A stretch of 64,000 nt of DNA from Dokdonella immobilis. GTDB taxonomy: Bacteria; Pseudomonadota; Gammaproteobacteria; Xanthomonadales; Rhodanobacteraceae. The DNA lies in NCBI RefSeq assembly GCF_900115085.1, contig NZ_FOVF01000010.1, forward strand, positions 57,314-121,313, written 5' to 3'. The notes under the pieces are model-generated. The model was given only the letters and a program-made list of their open reading frames with translations. It had not been told where the DNA came from and searched no databases. A program made the translations under genes and the position numbers. Positions 8,136 to 17,053 of the stretch are shown one piece after another (the stretch's first letter is position 1; the number at the start of each line of letters is the position of its first letter).

Positions 8136-9995
8136 ATGTCATCCAATCGAAAGACCCTCTCCGGCGGCGCGCTGGTCGTCATGATCATCCTGTTCGTCGC
8201 CCTCATGCTCGTCGTCAACGTGCTGTTCCGCGGCGCCCGCGTCGACCTCACCGAGAACAACCTCTACACGCTCTCACCGGGCACCAAGGAAATCCTGTCC
8301 AAGCTCGACGAGCCGATCAACCTGTACCTGTTCTACTCCGACAAGGGCACCCAGAACCTGCCACAGCTGCGCACGTACGCGACGCGAGTGCGCGAACTGC
8401 TCGAGGAAATGGCGGCCCGTTCGGACGGTCACATCAACCTGGAGGTCATCGACCCCTTGCCGTTCTCGGAGGACGAGGACCGCGCCACCACCTACGGGCT
8501 GCAGGCGGTGCCGGTCAGCGCCGGCGGCGAGACGATCTTCCTCGGCCTGGCCGGGACCAACTCGACCAATGGCCAGGCGGTCATCCCGTTCTTCCAGCCC
8601 GAGAAGGAAGCCTTCCTCGAATACGACGTGGCCAAGCTGGTCCACGACCTGGCCACGCCGAAGAAGCCGGCCATCGCACTCGTTTCAAGCCTGCCGATGG
8701 GCGTAGGCTTCGATCCGGCGACCCGGCAGATGCGTGATCCCTGGGCGATCCAGCAGCAGCTCTCGCAGTCCTTCGACGTGCGCGACCTCAACGCGGCCGG
8801 CATCAAGTCGATTGATGCGGATATCAACGTGCTGGTGCTCGTGCATCCGAAGGAGCTTTCGGAGGATGCGCAATATGCGATCGACCAGTTCGTCCTGCGC
8901 GGCGGCCACCTGCTCGTGTTCGTCGATCCCGATGCCGAGCTCGATACCTCGGGCGCCGATCCGCAGAATCCGCAGGCGGCCATGTTCGCCGACCATTCCT
9001 CGGACCTGCCGAAACTGTTCAAGGCCTGGGGCGTCGACTACGACCCGAAGAAGATCGTGCTCGACCGCGCCCGCGCGGTCGCGGTCAGCGTTGGCCAGGG
9101 CCGCGCACCGGTGCGGCATCCGGGCATCATCGGCCTGACCGCCGAAGACCTGAATCGGGACGACGTGATCACCGCCAACCTCGACTCGATCAATGTCTCC
9201 AGCAGCGGCTATTTCGGCCTGGCCAAGGATGCGACGGGCAAGCTGGTCCCGCTGATGCAGAGTTCCGGCGATGCGATGTCGAGCGCGGCAGATCGTCTGC
9301 GCATGCTGCCCGATCCATCCGCGCTGCTGAGCGACTTCAATCCGAGCGGTGAACGCTATGTGATCGCCGGCCGCATCGAGGGCAAGTTCAAGACCGCGTT
9401 CCCCGAGCGCACCGAATCCGGCCATCTCGCCGAGAGCAAGGACGACGGCCAGATCGTGATCGTCGCCGATACCGACATCCTGTCCGATCGGCTCTGGGTC
9501 CAGGTGCAGAACTTTCTCGGCCAGAAACTCATGAACGCGTTTGCCAACAACGGCGATTTCATGCTCAACGCCATCGACAACCTGACCGGTTCCTCGGCGC
9601 TGATCTCGATCCGCGGTCGCGCCACCTCGCAACGGCCGTTCACCACGGTCGAGGCGCTCAAGCGCAGCGCCGACGACCGCTTCCGGGCCAAGGAGCAGGA
9701 ACTGCAGCGCGAACTGCAGGAGACCGAGCGCAAGCTGACCGAACTGCAGGGCGCGAAGTCGAGCGACCAGGCCATGATCATGTCGCCCGAACAGAAGGCT
9801 GAACTCGACAATTTCATCAAGCGCAAGGCCGACATCCGCAAGGAGTTGCGGGATGTCAGGCGCTCGCTCGATGCCGAGATCGAAGCCCTGGGCAGCCGCC
9901 TGAAGTTCTTCAACATCGTGCTCGTGCCGCTGCTGGTGACGCTCGCCGCGGTGGGTTTCGCGATGTGGCGCGTGCGCCGGCGCACGTCGGCCTGA
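8136..9995 (+). CDS. GldG-like ABC-associated membrane protein
   Basis: A 619-residue protein of the family of uncharacterised ABC-associated periplasmic proteins related to GldG and eukaryotic IFT52. It has an N-terminal membrane helix (GGALVVMIILFVALMLVVNV), then the family hallmark DLTENNLYTLSPGTKEIL, a large extracytoplasmic part with FYSDKGTQNLPQLRTYA and PDAELDTSGADPQNPQ, a long charged coiled coil at about 510-590, and a C-terminal helix (IVLVPLLVTLAAVGFAMW) with a basic end. So both ends are membrane-anchored. The ATG at 8136 is chosen over upstream open sequence, which is a shadow of the permease gene. A purine-rich AGGAAG lies in the 14-base gap. Confidence 0.88.
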   Translation: MSSNRKTLSGGALVVMIILFVALMLVVNVLFRGARVDLTENNLYTLSPGTKEILSKLDEPINLYLFYSDKGTQNLPQLRTYATRVRELLEEMAARSDGHINLEVIDPLPFSEDEDRATTYGLQAVPVSAGGETIFLGLAGTNSTNGQAVIPFFQPEKEAFLEYDVAKLVHDLATPKKPAIALVSSLPMGVGFDPATRQMRDPWAIQQQLSQSFDVRDLNAAGIKSIDADINVLVLVHPKELSEDAQYAIDQFVLRGGHLLVFVDPDAELDTSGADPQNPQAAMFADHSSDLPKLFKAWGVDYDPKKIVLDRARAVAVSVGQGRAPVRHPGIIGLTAEDLNRDDVITANLDSINVSSSGYFGLAKDATGKLVPLMQSSGDAMSSAADRLRMLPDPSALLSDFNPSGERYVIAGRIEGKFKTAFPERTESGHLAESKDDGQIVIVADTDILSDRLWVQVQNFLGQKLMNAFANNGDFMLNAIDNLTGSSALISIRGRATSQRPFTTVEALKRSADDRFRAKEQELQRELQETERKLTELQGAKSSDQAMIMSPEQKAELDNFIKRKADIRKELRDVRRSLDAEIEALGSRLKFFNIVLVPLLVTLAAVGFAMWRVRRRTSA

Positions 9996-10012
9996 ACGGG
10001 GAGGAGCAGACG

Positions 10013-11254
10013 ATGATGAACCAGAGAACCTTGATCAAGCTCGGCGTGGTCACCGTGGTGGCCGTGATCGCCGCGTTCGCGATCAACCATTCGCGGCAAC
10101 CGGTCAGCGAGTTCAGCGACCGGGCGACCTCGCTCGTCGACGGCCTCGGCGAGCATGTGAACGATGTCAATGGCCTGACCCTGAGTGAGGCCGGAGGGCG
10201 CAAGACAGTCGAGTTGACGCGTTCCGACAAGGGCTGGACGGTGAAGGACAAGGGTGGCTACCCGGCCGATACCGGCAAGTTGCGCGGCTACCTGCTCAAG
10301 GTCGCCGACGCCAGCCTGATCGAACGGAAAACGGCGAACAAGGAGCGCTACCCGGATATCGGGGTCGCCGACATCAGCGAATCGACCGCCAAGGGTATCC
10401 AGGTCGAGATCGCCGGGCTCGCCGCGCCGGTCAGCTTCATTGCCGGCACCTTCAATGCGCAAGGCGGCGGTACCTATGTCCGCCGCAGCGGCGAGGCGCA
10501 GAGCTGGCTGGCCAAGGGCAACCTGATTCCGGATCGCAACGCGTCGGACTGGTTGCGCAAGGACCTGGCCAACATCCCGTCAGAGCGTATCGCGTCGGTC
10601 ACGATCACGCATGCGGACGGCAGGCCCCTGCGCGTCTTCAAGAACGCGCCGGAGGATCCGCACTATACGATCGCCGATCTGCCGAAGGGGCGCGAGGCAA
10701 GCTCCGATTTCGCTGCCAACGGCCTCGCTTCGGTCCTCGCCGACCTGCGCATCGACGACGTCGCGCCGACCACCGAGGTTGCCGTGCCCGACAATGCCAA
10801 GTTGATCCGCTACCAGACCTTCGATGGGCTCGTCGTCGATGCCCATGAGTGGCAGGTGGGTGACAAGCATTACGCAAGCTTCGCCGCATCGCTGGACGAA
10901 GATGTTGCCGGCAAGCACATCGCCGCGGAACAGGAAAAAGCCAGTGCCGCGGCCGCAGCAGTAGAGCAGAAGGCAGCCGCGACCGATACTGGAAAGACCG
11001 AAGGCAGCGACGCCAAGGCCGAGGGTGCAAGCCAACCGGCGTCGCCAGTTGATCCGGAAAAGGATCGTGCCGATCGCATGGCCACATTGAGAACCGAGGT
11101 CGACGCGCTGAATGCGGCGTTCCAGGGCTGGAGCTTCGTCGTCCCGGCCTACAAGAGCGCCAACATGACCAAGACCATGGACGATCTGCTCAAGCCGCTG
11201 GAAGCCAAGGCTGGATCGGGTCCCGCCAAGACAGCGGGATCGTCGAAGAAATGA
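10013..11254 (+). CDS. DUF4340 domain protein, membrane-anchored
   Basis: A 413-residue protein with one N-terminal membrane helix (LIKLGVVTVVAVIAAFAINH) and a periplasmic body. The pattern GLTLSEAGGRKTVELTRSDKGW followed by KGGYPADTGKLRGYLLKVADA is characteristic of DUF4340 proteins, which nearly always follow GldG-like genes. Residues about 300-350 are a low-complexity Ala/Lys/Glu-rich linker. GGGAGGAGCAG lies 5-14 bases before the tandem ATG ATG at 10013. As last gene of the ABC operon it probably forms part of the export machine; the mechanism is unknown. Confidence 0.85.
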   Translation: MMNQRTLIKLGVVTVVAVIAAFAINHSRQPVSEFSDRATSLVDGLGEHVNDVNGLTLSEAGGRKTVELTRSDKGWTVKDKGGYPADTGKLRGYLLKVADASLIERKTANKERYPDIGVADISESTAKGIQVEIAGLAAPVSFIAGTFNAQGGGTYVRRSGEAQSWLAKGNLIPDRNASDWLRKDLANIPSERIASVTITHADGRPLRVFKNAPEDPHYTIADLPKGREASSDFAANGLASVLADLRIDDVAPTTEVAVPDNAKLIRYQTFDGLVVDAHEWQVGDKHYASFAASLDEDVAGKHIAAEQEKASAAAAAVEQKAAATDTGKTEGSDAKAEGASQPASPVDPEKDRADRMATLRTEVDALNAAFQGWSFVVPAYKSANMTKTMDDLLKPLEAKAGSGPAKTAGSSKK

Positions 11255-11284
11255 TCGCGGACCGATTTCGCGGGTCGGGTCGGT

Positions 11285-11306
11285 CGGAGCCGGAAGTTCG
11301 GCTCCG
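11285..11306 (+). terminator. hairpin after the ABC operon
   Basis: An 8-base-pair stem (cggagccg/cggctccg) with a 6-base loop lies 30 bases after the DUF4340 stop. There is no T-run, so it may be an attenuating or RNA-protecting hairpin rather than a true intrinsic terminator. Confidence 0.35.
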
Positions 11307-11330
11307 CCTGATGGCCGGACGCGAGCGGCG

Positions 11331-11714
11331 TTGAATCCGGTGCGCCGTCAGGCGGGCGTATCGGGTTCCGTGTTCGGCGCGCTCGCCGTTGCCCTCGGTG
11401 CCTTTGCGGCGCATGCCTTGAAGGACACGCTGGATGCGCATTCGCTGGCGCTCTGGCGGACGGCTGTGGAGTATCAATTCGTGCATGCGCTCGCGCTCAT
11501 CGGTGTCGCCCTTGCCTCGAAAGACCCTCCTTCGCTGGCCGGGCGTTTCGCCGGCTCGGCGTTCCTGGTCGGTGTCGTGCTGTTCAGCGGCAGCCTCTAC
11601 GCACTGGCCCTCGGTGGTCCGCGCGCGCTGGGGCTGCTTGCTCCGATCGGTGGAGCGGCATTGATTGCCGGCTGGATCGCCCTGGCCAGGTTGTTCCTCG
11701 TACGGAACGAATGA
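11331..11714 (+). CDS. DUF423 small membrane protein (YgdD-like)
   Basis: A 127-residue protein with four hydrophobic segments. GVSGSVFGALAVALGAFAAHALKD is the diagnostic opening of the DUF423 family, and WRTAVEYQFVHALALIGVAL is the second conserved block. Function is unknown in the family. There is no in-frame ATG; TTG at 11331 or GTG at 11340 must be used, both just ahead of the conserved opening. It stands alone between the ABC operon and a run of secreted-protein genes. Confidence 0.85.
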   Translation: MNPVRRQAGVSGSVFGALAVALGAFAAHALKDTLDAHSLALWRTAVEYQFVHALALIGVALASKDPPSLAGRFAGSAFLVGVVLFSGSLYALALGGPRALGLLAPIGGAALIAGWIALARLFLVRNE

Positions 11715-11976
11715 CGGTGCATGGGCAGGGGCCCGGGTCGACGCGTAACCGAGCGGTTCCATGCGCATGCGCGCTTTTGCATTTCGGCAAGCATTGACAA
11801 TGAGGCAAGCGACTATGCATTCGGCGGAACTGCCGTGTATGATCGGGAGTGGCTCGTCCTGGCCGGGACCGTTCAGTCGGTTGCAGATTTATCGACGAAG
11901 CGGAATCGTCACGCCTGCGCATGCCCACCATCCATCATCCAGGACAATCCTTGGCGGCAGGACCTCTCTCGACGTG

Positions 11977-12330
11977 ATGCATACGCTTTCAAGACTGGCA
12001 CACGGTGCCCGGCGCGGCGTCGGAGCGCCGAACAGGTGCCACCTGGCGCTGCTGATGGTGCTTGGCTCGGCGGTCGCTGCCGCGGAAACCCCGGCGCCGG
12101 CGAAGCAGGTCGCCGAGGGTACGCCTGGCTACCAGATTGTTTCCGCAGTCGTTGCCGGTGGCGGAATCTCGCGTGCGCAGAACGCGTGTTTCGAACTGGC
12201 CGCAACAGCGGGGCAACCCGTCGTGGGTACGTCTGCCAATTCAACCTTTACGCTTGTTGCCGGATTTTGGGGCGCGGCCGTGCAAGGCGACACCCTGTTC
12301 CGCAGTTCATTCGAGGCTTGCCAACCGTGA
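11977..12330 (+). CDS. small secreted protein with LFxSFE tail
   Basis: A 117-residue protein of unknown function. A signal peptide is visible ([17 protein letters not shown], cut near residue 35). The mature part contains [18 protein letters not shown] and [15 protein letters not shown] followed by [11 protein letters not shown]; this pattern of a short beta-rich domain is seen in secreted proteins of the Lysobacterales, though I know no named family. It ends [13 protein letters not shown], one of five LFxxxFD/E tails in this window. The ATG at 11977 is preferred because it opens directly into the signal peptide. The stop overlaps the GTG of the collagen-like gene (GTGA), so the two are probably co-expressed. 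Confidence 0.7.
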   Translation: MHTLSRLAHGARRGVGAPNRCHLALLMVLGSAVAAAETPAPAKQVAEGTPGYQIVSAVVAGGGISRAQNACFELAATAGQPVVGTSANSTFTLVAGFWGAAVQGDTLFRSSFEACQP

Positions 12331-13844
12331 AAATCTGCCGCTCGTTCCTGCTTTCCCTGATCCTGGCCCTGGCGGCGACTTCCGCGGCGCTGGCACAGGT
12401 GGCCCAATTGCCGGATTTCACCTACCAGGGGCACCTGGAGCAGGGGGGAGTGCCGGTCGACGGTCCCGTCGATCTGGCCTTCGCCTTGTTCGATGCGCCG
12501 GTCGGCGGCAACCAGGTCGGCTCGACCGTATTGGAACCGCAGTTTCCCGTCACCGGAGGCCTGTTCACGGTCAGCCTGACTTTCCCTGGTGCGTTCGCCG
12601 GCGACCAGCGCTGGCTCGAGGTAAGGGTCAATGGTGATCCGCTGTTGCCCCGCCAGGCGATTTCGACGACACCCGTGGCCGACTACGCCCTCAATGGCAA
12701 TCCGGGCCCCCAGGGCATCCAGGGTCCGCAGGGCGAACCCGGGCCGGCGGGTGCGACCGGTGCCCAGGGCCCGCAAGGCGAACAGGGTCCGATTGGCCCG
12801 CAAGGCCTGCAGGGTCCGCAGGGCGAACCCGGGCCGGCGGGTGCGACCGGTGCCCAGGGCGCGCAAGGCGAGCAGGGTCCGATCGGCCCGCAAGGCCTGC
12901 AGGGTCCGCAGGGCGAACCCGGGCCGGCGGGTGCGACCGGAGCCCAGGGGCCGCAAGGCGAACAGGGTCCGGTCGGCCCGCAAGGCCCGCAGGGCGAGGC
13001 CGGCCCGGCGGGTGCGACCGGTGCCCAGGGTCCGCAAGGCGAACAGGGCCCCGCCGGCGGCTCATTCCCGGATGCGCCGGCCGATGGCAAAACCTACGCG
13101 CGTTACAACAATACCTGGGTCGAAATCGATGCGGCGAGTGGGTTGCCGACCCTGCAGGCGGCGATCCTCGCTGATGATCCGACACTCTACTATCCGCTCG
13201 ACGAGCCGGCCGGATCGAGCGTCTTTCAGGACGCTGGGTCCGCGGGCATCGATGTCAACCTGAGCGGCGATCCGGTCACCTTGAAGCCCGGCTGGAGCAG
13301 GTTGTTTCCGACCAGCGATGCGGATTATCTGCGAACCAACGAAGGCAATGGCAAGGCCCAGGCGGTCGGCAACCCGACCGGGACCAGCACGCCCAATGGC
13401 TCGCTGACAGTGGAGGCAATCTACAGCCCGCAGACCAATGGTTCGGGTTTTCAACCGATCCTGTTCATTGGCGACCCTGCACCGGCGGTGCCATTCCTCT
13501 CGTTCGGCGTGATCGGCCTGCAGCCACGCATCGTCGTCGGCGACGGCGAGCGTGTCGATCTGGCCGGTCTGACCGCCGGGCAGACCTACCACATCGCTGC
13601 CGTGCTCGACGCCACCGCGAACTCAGTGCGCTTCTACGTCAATGGCCGGTTGCTGCAGGTGCAGGAACTGTTCGGCTTTCCCTATACGCTGACCGCGCCC
13701 AAGGTCGCGGTGGCGTCGACGCCCGATGAGGACAGGCCCTACGTGTATTCCATCCTCGGGCACGTCGCCTTTTATTACGGTCAAGCCCTTTCCGAGAGCC
13801 AGATTGCCGCGCACGCCAAGGCGGCGGGTCTCTACGGCCACTGA
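12327..13844 (+). CDS. secreted collagen-like protein with LamG-type domain
   Basis: A 505-residue protein: signal peptide ([17 protein letters not shown]), an N-terminal domain at about 25-120 with the pattern [20 protein letters not shown] ... RWLEVRVNG ... [16 protein letters not shown], which often caps bacterial collagen-like stalks, then about 120 residues of Gly-x-y collagen repeat (125-245, units such as [15 protein letters not shown]), then a concanavalin/LamG-like domain to the end ([11 protein letters not shown] ... [11 protein letters not shown] ... [20 protein letters not shown]). Such proteins are cell-surface or exopolymer components. Start is GTG at 12327, overlapping the previous stop. 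It lacks the LFxDGFD tail. Confidence 0.85.
   Translation: MKICRSFLLSLILALAATSAALAQVAQLPDFTYQGHLEQGGVPVDGPVDLAFALFDAPVGGNQVGSTVLEPQFPVTGGLFTVSLTFPGAFAGDQRWLEVRVNGDPLLPRQAISTTPVADYALNGNPGPQGIQGPQGEPGPAGATGAQGPQGEQGPIGPQGLQGPQGEPGPAGATGAQGAQGEQGPIGPQGLQGPQGEPGPAGATGAQGPQGEQGPVGPQGPQGEAGPAGATGAQGPQGEQGPAGGSFPDAPADGKTYARYNNTWVEIDAASGLPTLQAAILADDPTLYYPLDEPAGSSVFQDAGSAGIDVNLSGDPVTLKPGWSRLFPTSDADYLRTNEGNGKAQAVGNPTGTSTPNGSLTVEAIYSPQTNGSGFQPILFIGDPAPAVPFLSFGVIGLQPRIVVGDGERVDLAGLTAGQTYHIAAVLDATANSVRFYVNGRLLQVQELFGFPYTLTAPKVAVASTPDEDRPYVYSILGHVAFYYGQALSESQIAAHAKAAGLYGH
12721..13050 (+). repeat. 90-base tandem repeat coding for collagen-like stalk
   Basis: The segment agggtccgcagggcgaaccc recurs at 12721, 12811 and 12901, a 90-base (30-residue) period, with a degenerate fourth copy. 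The copies are nearly identical at the DNA level, so copy number could change by slippage or recombination. Confidence 0.85.
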
Positions 13845-14081
13845 CGCAGGGATTCCGGGAACCCCGGTCGACCGGCCGGCCCGGCCCGCTGGCCGGGTCG
13901 GCAGCTCCGAAGCGCTGCAACGAGCGTTGCTTCTTGTTTCCGCCTGGTGCCACCCGGCGTGAGGCCCCCCCTGCGAGCCGCCGCCGCAGGGCGGCGATGT
14001 GCGGCGCACAAAAGGATTCTGTGAACCACAGCGCATAATGCTGCGAACGATCGTTTGAGCCAATTCCTCGGAGGGTTTGCC

Positions 14082-16958
14082 ATGGTGCGTTCGACAGCGG
14101 GTTTTTCCTGGGGCGGAAAGTGGGTGCATCTTTGCTTCATCGGTCTGCTGTTCGCGGTTCCTGCGGCGGCGCAGTCGCTCAGCGCACCCGGACTCAAGGC
14201 GCCGGCCAGGATCACCTGGGATGCCGAGGGCATTCCGACCATCGATGCGTCCAACGACAACGATGCCGCCTTCCTGCAGGGTTATGCGCATGCCCGCGAC
14301 CGGTTCTTCCAGATGGACCTGACCCGCCGCTCGGTCAGCGGCACGCTGGCCGAACTGGTCGGCATGTCGCAACTCGCGGCCGACGTACAGGCGCGCAATC
14401 TCGGCCTGCGCCGCGGCGCCGTGAAGACCTGGGCTGCCATGTCCGACGACTCACGCGGCTGGCTGCGCGCCTACGCCGACGGCGTCAACTTCTGGCTGGC
14501 CAACAACCCGCTGCCGCCCGAGTACGGTGCGCTGCAATTGACCCATGCCGATCCATGGACGCCGGTCGACTCGTTGTGCGTGGGCAAGGGCCTGGCCTTC
14601 CAGCTCTCGTTCGATCTCGACATCAATCCGACCATCAACCTCGGTGCCTACCAGCAGGCCGGCCAGGCCGGAGGATTCGACGGTTCCACCCTGTATTTCG
14701 CCGATACGCACCGGATTGCTCCGGCTGATGACCGGGTCACCGTACCGGGCTTCGTGCCGGGCGGCGCTGCGAACGGAGTCGCGACGGCATTGTCGCAACC
14801 CCTGGCCGGTAATCAGGTGCCGGCCGTTGGCGTCATTGACGCGAGGACGGTCGATCTCGCCCGCGCGTTCCGCGCGCAATTGCAGGATTCGCCATTGCTC
14901 GGCCGCGCCCTGGACGGCCGCGATACGCCGATCGGCAGCAACGAATGGGTCATCGCCGGCAGCCACACTGCGTCGGGCAAGCCCATCCTCGCCAACGACC
15001 CGCACCTGGGCCTCGACCTGCCGTCGGTCTTCATGGAGCAGCACGTGCTTTCGCGCGATAGCCGCTACCCCGTCCCGATGGACGTGACTGGCGTGACCGT
15101 GCCCGGAACGCCCGGCGTGATCCAGGGCTGCAACCAGCGCGTCTGCTGGGGAACCACGACCAACTCGCTCGATGTGACCGATGTGTTCCAGGAACAGCTC
15201 AAGCTGAATTCCTATGGCCTGCCTTACGCGATCGTGCACGATGGCCAGGAAGAGTACCTGCAGTGGGTGTTCCAGAACTACTACGTCAACCGCATGGACG
15301 GCACACCGGACACGGTGACGCGCGAGAACTCGATCGGCTACACCAACGGCGGAGTCAGCATCCTCGTGCCGCGGCGAAACAACGGTGCACTGGTCAGCAT
15401 CACCGGCAATACCGGCCTGTCGATCGCCTACACCGGCTGGGGCGCCACGTTTGAAATCGAATCGTTCCGGCGCATCAACCGGGCGGCCAACCTGGCCGAC
15501 TTCCAGAATGCGCTGAGCTATTTCGATTTCGGTTCGCAGAATTTCGCCTATGCCGATGTCGACGGCAACATCGCCTACTTCGTCAGCGCCGAAGCGCCCG
15601 TGCGCACCGACCTGCAGACCCAGAATGCGCCAGGCGGCGGCATCCCGCCGTTCGTGATCCGCGATGGCAGCGGCGCGCTCAAGCACGACTGGCTGCCGGT
15701 GGCGCATCCGCAGCCGAACCAGGCGACGCCCTACGAGATCCTGCCGGCCAATGAGATGCCGTTCGTGATCAACCCGTCCAGTGGCTACTTCGCCAATGCC
15801 AACAACGACCCGATCGGTTTCTCGCTCGACAACAATCCGCTCAACCAGTTGCGTCCGGGTGGCGGCATCTACTACCTCGATGTCGGCGGGGCCTCGGCCT
15901 ATCGCGTGGGCCGCATCGATCGCGAGATCCAGCGCCTGATCGCAGCCGGCGGCCACATCACCGTGGCCGACATGAAGAACCTGCAGGCCAACAACCAGCT
16001 GCTCGATGCCGAGCTCGTGCTGCCCTACCTGATCACCGCATTCAAGGCCGGCGAGGCCCCCGGCGCATGGTCGCAACTGGCCACGCTGGCCGCCGAGCCG
16101 CGCATCGTCGAAGCCATGAATCGCCTCGAGACCTGGGACTACTCGACGCCGACCGGTATCCAGCAGGGCTTCGATCCGGGCGACAATCCCGCGGCATTGC
16201 CGGTGCCCTCGCAGTCCCAGGTCGACGCCAGCATCGCCGCCACGCTGTATGCGACCTGGCGTAGTACGTCGATCCGCAACACCATCGATGCCGGCCTGAC
16301 CGCGGTCGGCCTCGGCGGCTACAAGCCGGGCGGTCGTGACGCACAGGCCGCGTTCAAGTTCCTGCTCGACAATTACGCCCAGCTGGGCGGCAAGGGCGCT
16401 TCCGGGGTGACCTTCTTCTCGGTACCGGGTGCCCCGAACGCCACCGCGGCGCGCGATTACATCCTGCTCAAGTCGCTCTCCGAGAGCCTCGACCTGCTTG
16501 CCGGCGACAATTTTGCCGCCGCCTTCGCTGGCTCGACCAACCAGTCGGACTACCACTGGGGCAAGCTGCACCGGATCGTCTTCGAGCAGCCGCTCGGCGC
16601 ACCGTTCAGCATTCCGGGCCCGAACGGTTACGGCTACAGCGATCTTTCCGCAGAACTGCCGGGTATCGCCCGTCCTGGCGGGTTCGAGTCGGTCGACGCA
16701 GCCAGCCACGACACCCGCGCCAACGCCTCGAACAGCTTCATGTTCGGCAGCGGTCCGGCGCGCCGCTTCGTCGGCGAGATGTTCCCCAGCATCAATGCAT
16801 CGGAAATCATCCCGGGAGGCCAGAGCGGCGTACTCGGCAGTCCGCTCTACGTCAGCCAGCTCGGCCGCTGGTTGACCAACCAGTACCATCCGCTGCCGAT
16901 CTCCGCCTCGGCCTCGATCGCGCAGGCGACTTCCTCGCTCAGCTTCGTGCCACGCTGA
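14082..16958 (+). CDS. penicillin acylase family N-terminal-nucleophile hydrolase, secreted
   Basis: A 958-residue precursor of the penicillin/acyl-homoserine-lactone acylase family. After a signal peptide (LCFIGLLFAVPAAAQS) the alpha part begins with APARITWDAEGIPTIDASND, AFLQGYAHARDRFFQMDLTRR. The autocatalytic cut is expected before Ser286 in IGSNEWVIAGSHTASGKP, followed by ANDPHLGLDLPSVF; this serine becomes the nucleophile. The beta part shows GVTVPGTPGVIQGCNQRVCW. GGAGGG lies about 10 bases before the ATG at 14082. Substrate cannot be read: relatives cleave beta-lactam side chains, AHL signals or other amides. A terminator follows immediately. Confidence 0.92.
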   Translation: MVRSTAGFSWGGKWVHLCFIGLLFAVPAAAQSLSAPGLKAPARITWDAEGIPTIDASNDNDAAFLQGYAHARDRFFQMDLTRRSVSGTLAELVGMSQLAADVQARNLGLRRGAVKTWAAMSDDSRGWLRAYADGVNFWLANNPLPPEYGALQLTHADPWTPVDSLCVGKGLAFQLSFDLDINPTINLGAYQQAGQAGGFDGSTLYFADTHRIAPADDRVTVPGFVPGGAANGVATALSQPLAGNQVPAVGVIDARTVDLARAFRAQLQDSPLLGRALDGRDTPIGSNEWVIAGSHTASGKPILANDPHLGLDLPSVFMEQHVLSRDSRYPVPMDVTGVTVPGTPGVIQGCNQRVCWGTTTNSLDVTDVFQEQLKLNSYGLPYAIVHDGQEEYLQWVFQNYYVNRMDGTPDTVTRENSIGYTNGGVSILVPRRNNGALVSITGNTGLSIAYTGWGATFEIESFRRINRAANLADFQNALSYFDFGSQNFAYADVDGNIAYFVSAEAPVRTDLQTQNAPGGGIPPFVIRDGSGALKHDWLPVAHPQPNQATPYEILPANEMPFVINPSSGYFANANNDPIGFSLDNNPLNQLRPGGGIYYLDVGGASAYRVGRIDREIQRLIAAGGHITVADMKNLQANNQLLDAELVLPYLITAFKAGEAPGAWSQLATLAAEPRIVEAMNRLETWDYSTPTGIQQGFDPGDNPAALPVPSQSQVDASIAATLYATWRSTSIRNTIDAGLTAVGLGGYKPGGRDAQAAFKFLLDNYAQLGGKGASGVTFFSVPGAPNATAARDYILLKSLSESLDLLAGDNFAAAFAGSTNQSDYHWGKLHRIVFEQPLGAPFSIPGPNGYGYSDLSAELPGIARPGGFESVDAASHDTRANASNSFMFGSGPARRFVGEMFPSINASEIIPGGQSGVLGSPLYVSQLGRWLTNQYHPLPISASASIAQATSSLSFVPR

Positions 16959-16980
16959 TTTTCACGCTTCCGGAAGCAAC

Positions 16981-17014
16981 GAAGCCCCCGCCATCCGGCG
17001 GGGGCTTCCTTTTT
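16981..17014 (+). terminator. intrinsic terminator of the acylase gene
   Basis: A perfect 12-base-pair GC-rich stem (gaagcccccgcc / ggcgggggcttc) with a 4-base loop, followed by cttttt. Strong Rho-independent terminator, oriented for the plus-strand acylase gene. Confidence 0.92.
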
Positions 17015-17053
17015 GCGCTGCACGAGAACCCGGAGCAGCCGTTCCGCCCCTTC

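Noticed and set aside
14451..16889. Long minus-strand open frame opposite the penicillin acylase gene
   Set aside because: It mirrors the codon structure of the acylase gene in GC-rich DNA and shows no family motif or ribosome site.
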